From the NCBI GenBank assembly GCA_030605125.1, contig JAUWBD010000027.1:1-36312 (forward strand): a stretch of DNA of 36,312 bases, given 5' to 3'. Below are positions 35,256 through 36,312 of the stretch, one piece after another; the stretch's first letter is position 1, and the number at the start of each line of letters is the position of its first letter. Made by a program: the position numbers and the translations under genes. Origin of the DNA: Verrucomicrobiota bacterium (lineage in GTDB: Bacteria > Verrucomicrobiota > Verrucomicrobiia > Opitutales > Opitutaceae). The notes beneath the pieces are model-generated. The model was not told where the DNA came from, searched no databases, and saw only the letters and a list, made by a program, of their open reading frames with translations.

Positions 35256-35747
35256 TTACTCGAGAATGACGCTGACGGAATCGATCCACGGGCCGGGGAG
35301 GTCGTCCTTGGTGGTCTTTTTGAGGATGATGCCGCTCGACTCCTTGGCGAGGGCGACGGGGATGTTGATGTCGACAAAGCTGTTGGCGGGCGCGTCGGCG
35401 GGAATGGAGACCTTGCCGTAGGGCTCGTTGGGGCCGCCGGAGACATACACCGCGTAGCCGGCGACCGGCTCGCCCGTATTGTAAACGCGAATACGCACGG
35501 TGGCGGCGCCGGGAGGCGTGCGCTGGCCCTTCCAGTAGGTGACGTAGCCCCACTGGTTCATGGAGCCCTGGACGCGGGCGACCTTGGCGTTGTCGACGAC
35601 CTTGGTCTCCATCAGGCCGGACTCGACGGCGCCGGAGCCGTCACCCTTGTGAGCGGCGGTTCCCTTGAGGGTTTGGTGCACGGTCTCGGCCGAGACGGGC
35701 AGGCACAGGGCGAACAGAAGGGCGGAAGCTAACAGGGTTTTTTTCAT
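35256..35747 (-). CDS. Small secreted protein of unknown function, all-beta
   Basis: This 163-residue protein has a signal peptide at residues 1-20 (MKKTLLASALLFALCLPVSA). The mature part alternates short strands and glycines: VQGSMNQWGYVTYWKG, AATVRIRVYNTGEPVAGYAVYVSGGP, ANSFVDINIPVALAK and a final PGPWIDSVSVILE. The pattern, ending in a strand with a Trp-Ile-Asp-Ser block, resembles galactose-binding-like beta-sandwiches (CBM-type), but I cannot name a family. The ATG at 35747 is chosen over 35801 because it begins the signal peptide; the longer form would run through the operator. It is first in an operon with the second PEP-CTERM gene and sits behind the other perfect operator palindrome, 36 bases upstream. 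Confidence 0.7.
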   Translation of the reverse strand: MKKTLLASALLFALCLPVSAETVHQTLKGTAAHKGDGSGAVESGLMETKVVDNAKVARVQGSMNQWGYVTYWKGQRTPPGAATVRIRVYNTGEPVAGYAVYVSGGPNEPYGKVSIPADAPANSFVDINIPVALAKESSGIILKKTTKDDLPGPWIDSVSVILE

Positions 35748-35783
35748 GGGAAACGGATTCTCGGGGTGAGTGGGATGTCTAAA

Positions 35784-35800
35784 TGTATTCAAAAAATACA
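35784..35800. promoter_or_regulatory. Operator-like element 6 (perfect palindrome), upstream of the small secreted protein gene
   Basis: TGTATT-CAAAA-AATACA is a perfect 6-bp inverted repeat around five bases. On the minus strand a TTGATT hexamer and a TACATT hexamer lie 18 bases apart, with the operator between and over the latter, as at the pseudopilin gene. Confidence 0.8.
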
Positions 35801-35843
35801 AAACGAATCAAGCCGGAATTGGCAAGGTGGTCCAAGTGGTTGT

Positions 35844-36312
35844 TTATTGGGGGACTACGACGAGTCGCATGAAGCGCCGCGGTTGTTCCTCCAAGGGGGT
35901 ATTGTCGCGGACGGTGTAGCGGTCGGCGGTCTGGCCGAGGGTGGTCGTGTGCGTCGGGCCGGAGTCCCAGTGGGCGAGGTCGCCGGAGACTTCGGCGACG
36001 ACGACGGGGGCGTCCGCGTCGGGGTTGAGCGAAGTGTCGAGCGTGAGGTAGGTGTGGTCGTCGGTCCGGGTGAGCGTGGCGGCGGGTGCGGGGGAGGGTT
36101 GCCGGGGGTCTTGGTTGAAGGCGAACTCCTGGAGGTTGGTGAGGCCGTCGTGGTCGGGGTCGAGCTCCGGTGCGGCTTGGTCGGCGGGCAGGCGTTGGCG
36201 GCTGGTCCACACGGCGTAGGACGTGGCGGTGGGGATGGACTCGGTGAGCACGAGGTAGCTGAGGTAGCCGAAGTCCTGGGTGACGTCGTCGGCGTCGAGC
36301 GCGCTGACCTCG
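35844..36312 (-). CDS. C-terminal part of a secreted modular protein (cut by the window edge)
   Basis: The frame is open from the window edge to a TAA at 35844-35846, giving about 155 residues. It begins at the end of a module (TQDFGYLSYLVLTESIP), followed by SYAVWTSRQRLP, a thrombospondin-3/dockerin-like calcium repeat DPDHDGLTNLQEFAFNQDP and a strand-rich end with VVVAEVSGDLAHWDSGP and RRFMRLVVVPQ. The same order (module end, YxVWxS, DPDGDGLPNLLEYA, ending RRFLRLRV) occurs in the 671-residue protein at 16806, so the two share at least their C-terminal half. The N-terminal domain that would tell its function, for instance a DUF4886 hydrolase, is outside the window. A GTG at 36251 should not be taken as the start. 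Confidence 0.75.
   Translation of the reverse strand, partial: EVSALDADDVTQDFGYLSYLVLTESIPTATSYAVWTSRQRLPADQAAPELDPDHDGLTNLQEFAFNQDPRQPSPAPAATLTRTDDHTYLTLDTSLNPDADAPVVVAEVSGDLAHWDSGPTHTTTLGQTADRYTVRDNTPLEEQPRRFMRLVVVPQ

Overview
The window looks like a chromosomal segment of a high-GC Verrucomicrobiota bacterium, most likely of the Opitutaceae type. The pointers are PEP-CTERM proteins, GntR-LacI hybrid sugar repressors, DUF4886 (SGNH-like) secreted hydrolases, pseudopilins with the H-X9-DG motif, a NagB/PIG-L fusion of the kind known from Bacteroides, and few clear Shine-Dalgarno sites. This assignment is inferred from gene content; no rRNA or other marker is present.

Positions 1-14750 are mostly core or housekeeping genes. 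They start with the tail of a possible transposase, then a Ppx/GppA phosphatase, the primary-type sigma factor RpoD, two small lipoproteins (DUF2959 and META), a 56-residue lipoprotein beside a membrane-anchored coiled-coil protein, glucose-6-phosphate isomerase, a GNAT acetyltransferase and HtpG. An AraC-type regulator follows, divergent from a three-gene amino-sugar operon: NagB fused to a PIG-L-like domain, a ROK-like sugar kinase, and a separate PIG-L deacetylase.

Positions 14860-36312 form a large glycan-utilisation region. It holds a three-gene operon of secreted esterase-like proteins, two PEP-CTERM proteins, two very similar GntR-LacI repressors, two paralogous clan GH-A-like glycosidases (one inside a 1276-residue multidomain protein), a GH38 alpha-mannosidase, an oligogalacturonate-lyase-like propeller, an H-X9-DG pseudopilin, a secreted carbohydrate-binding-like protein translationally coupled to one repressor, and two further secreted proteins. 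No tRNA, rRNA, CRISPR array or sugar transporter was seen.

The most notable signal is a 17-bp element, TGTATT-CAAAA-RATACA, found in six intergenic positions of the glycan region (two perfect palindromes and four degenerate copies). It lies upstream of both repressors, the glycosidases, the pseudopilin, a PEP-CTERM gene and a small secreted protein. The two repressors have almost the same recognition helix, so they may share these operators and make the region a self-contained regulon. A second recurring signal is a roughly 180-residue beta-rich module (DFG...WNN...D-FY...YFYLxxLxI) found at least five times in four secreted proteins, apparently as an interchangeable surface or glycan-binding module. 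Hairpin terminators separate most transcription units.
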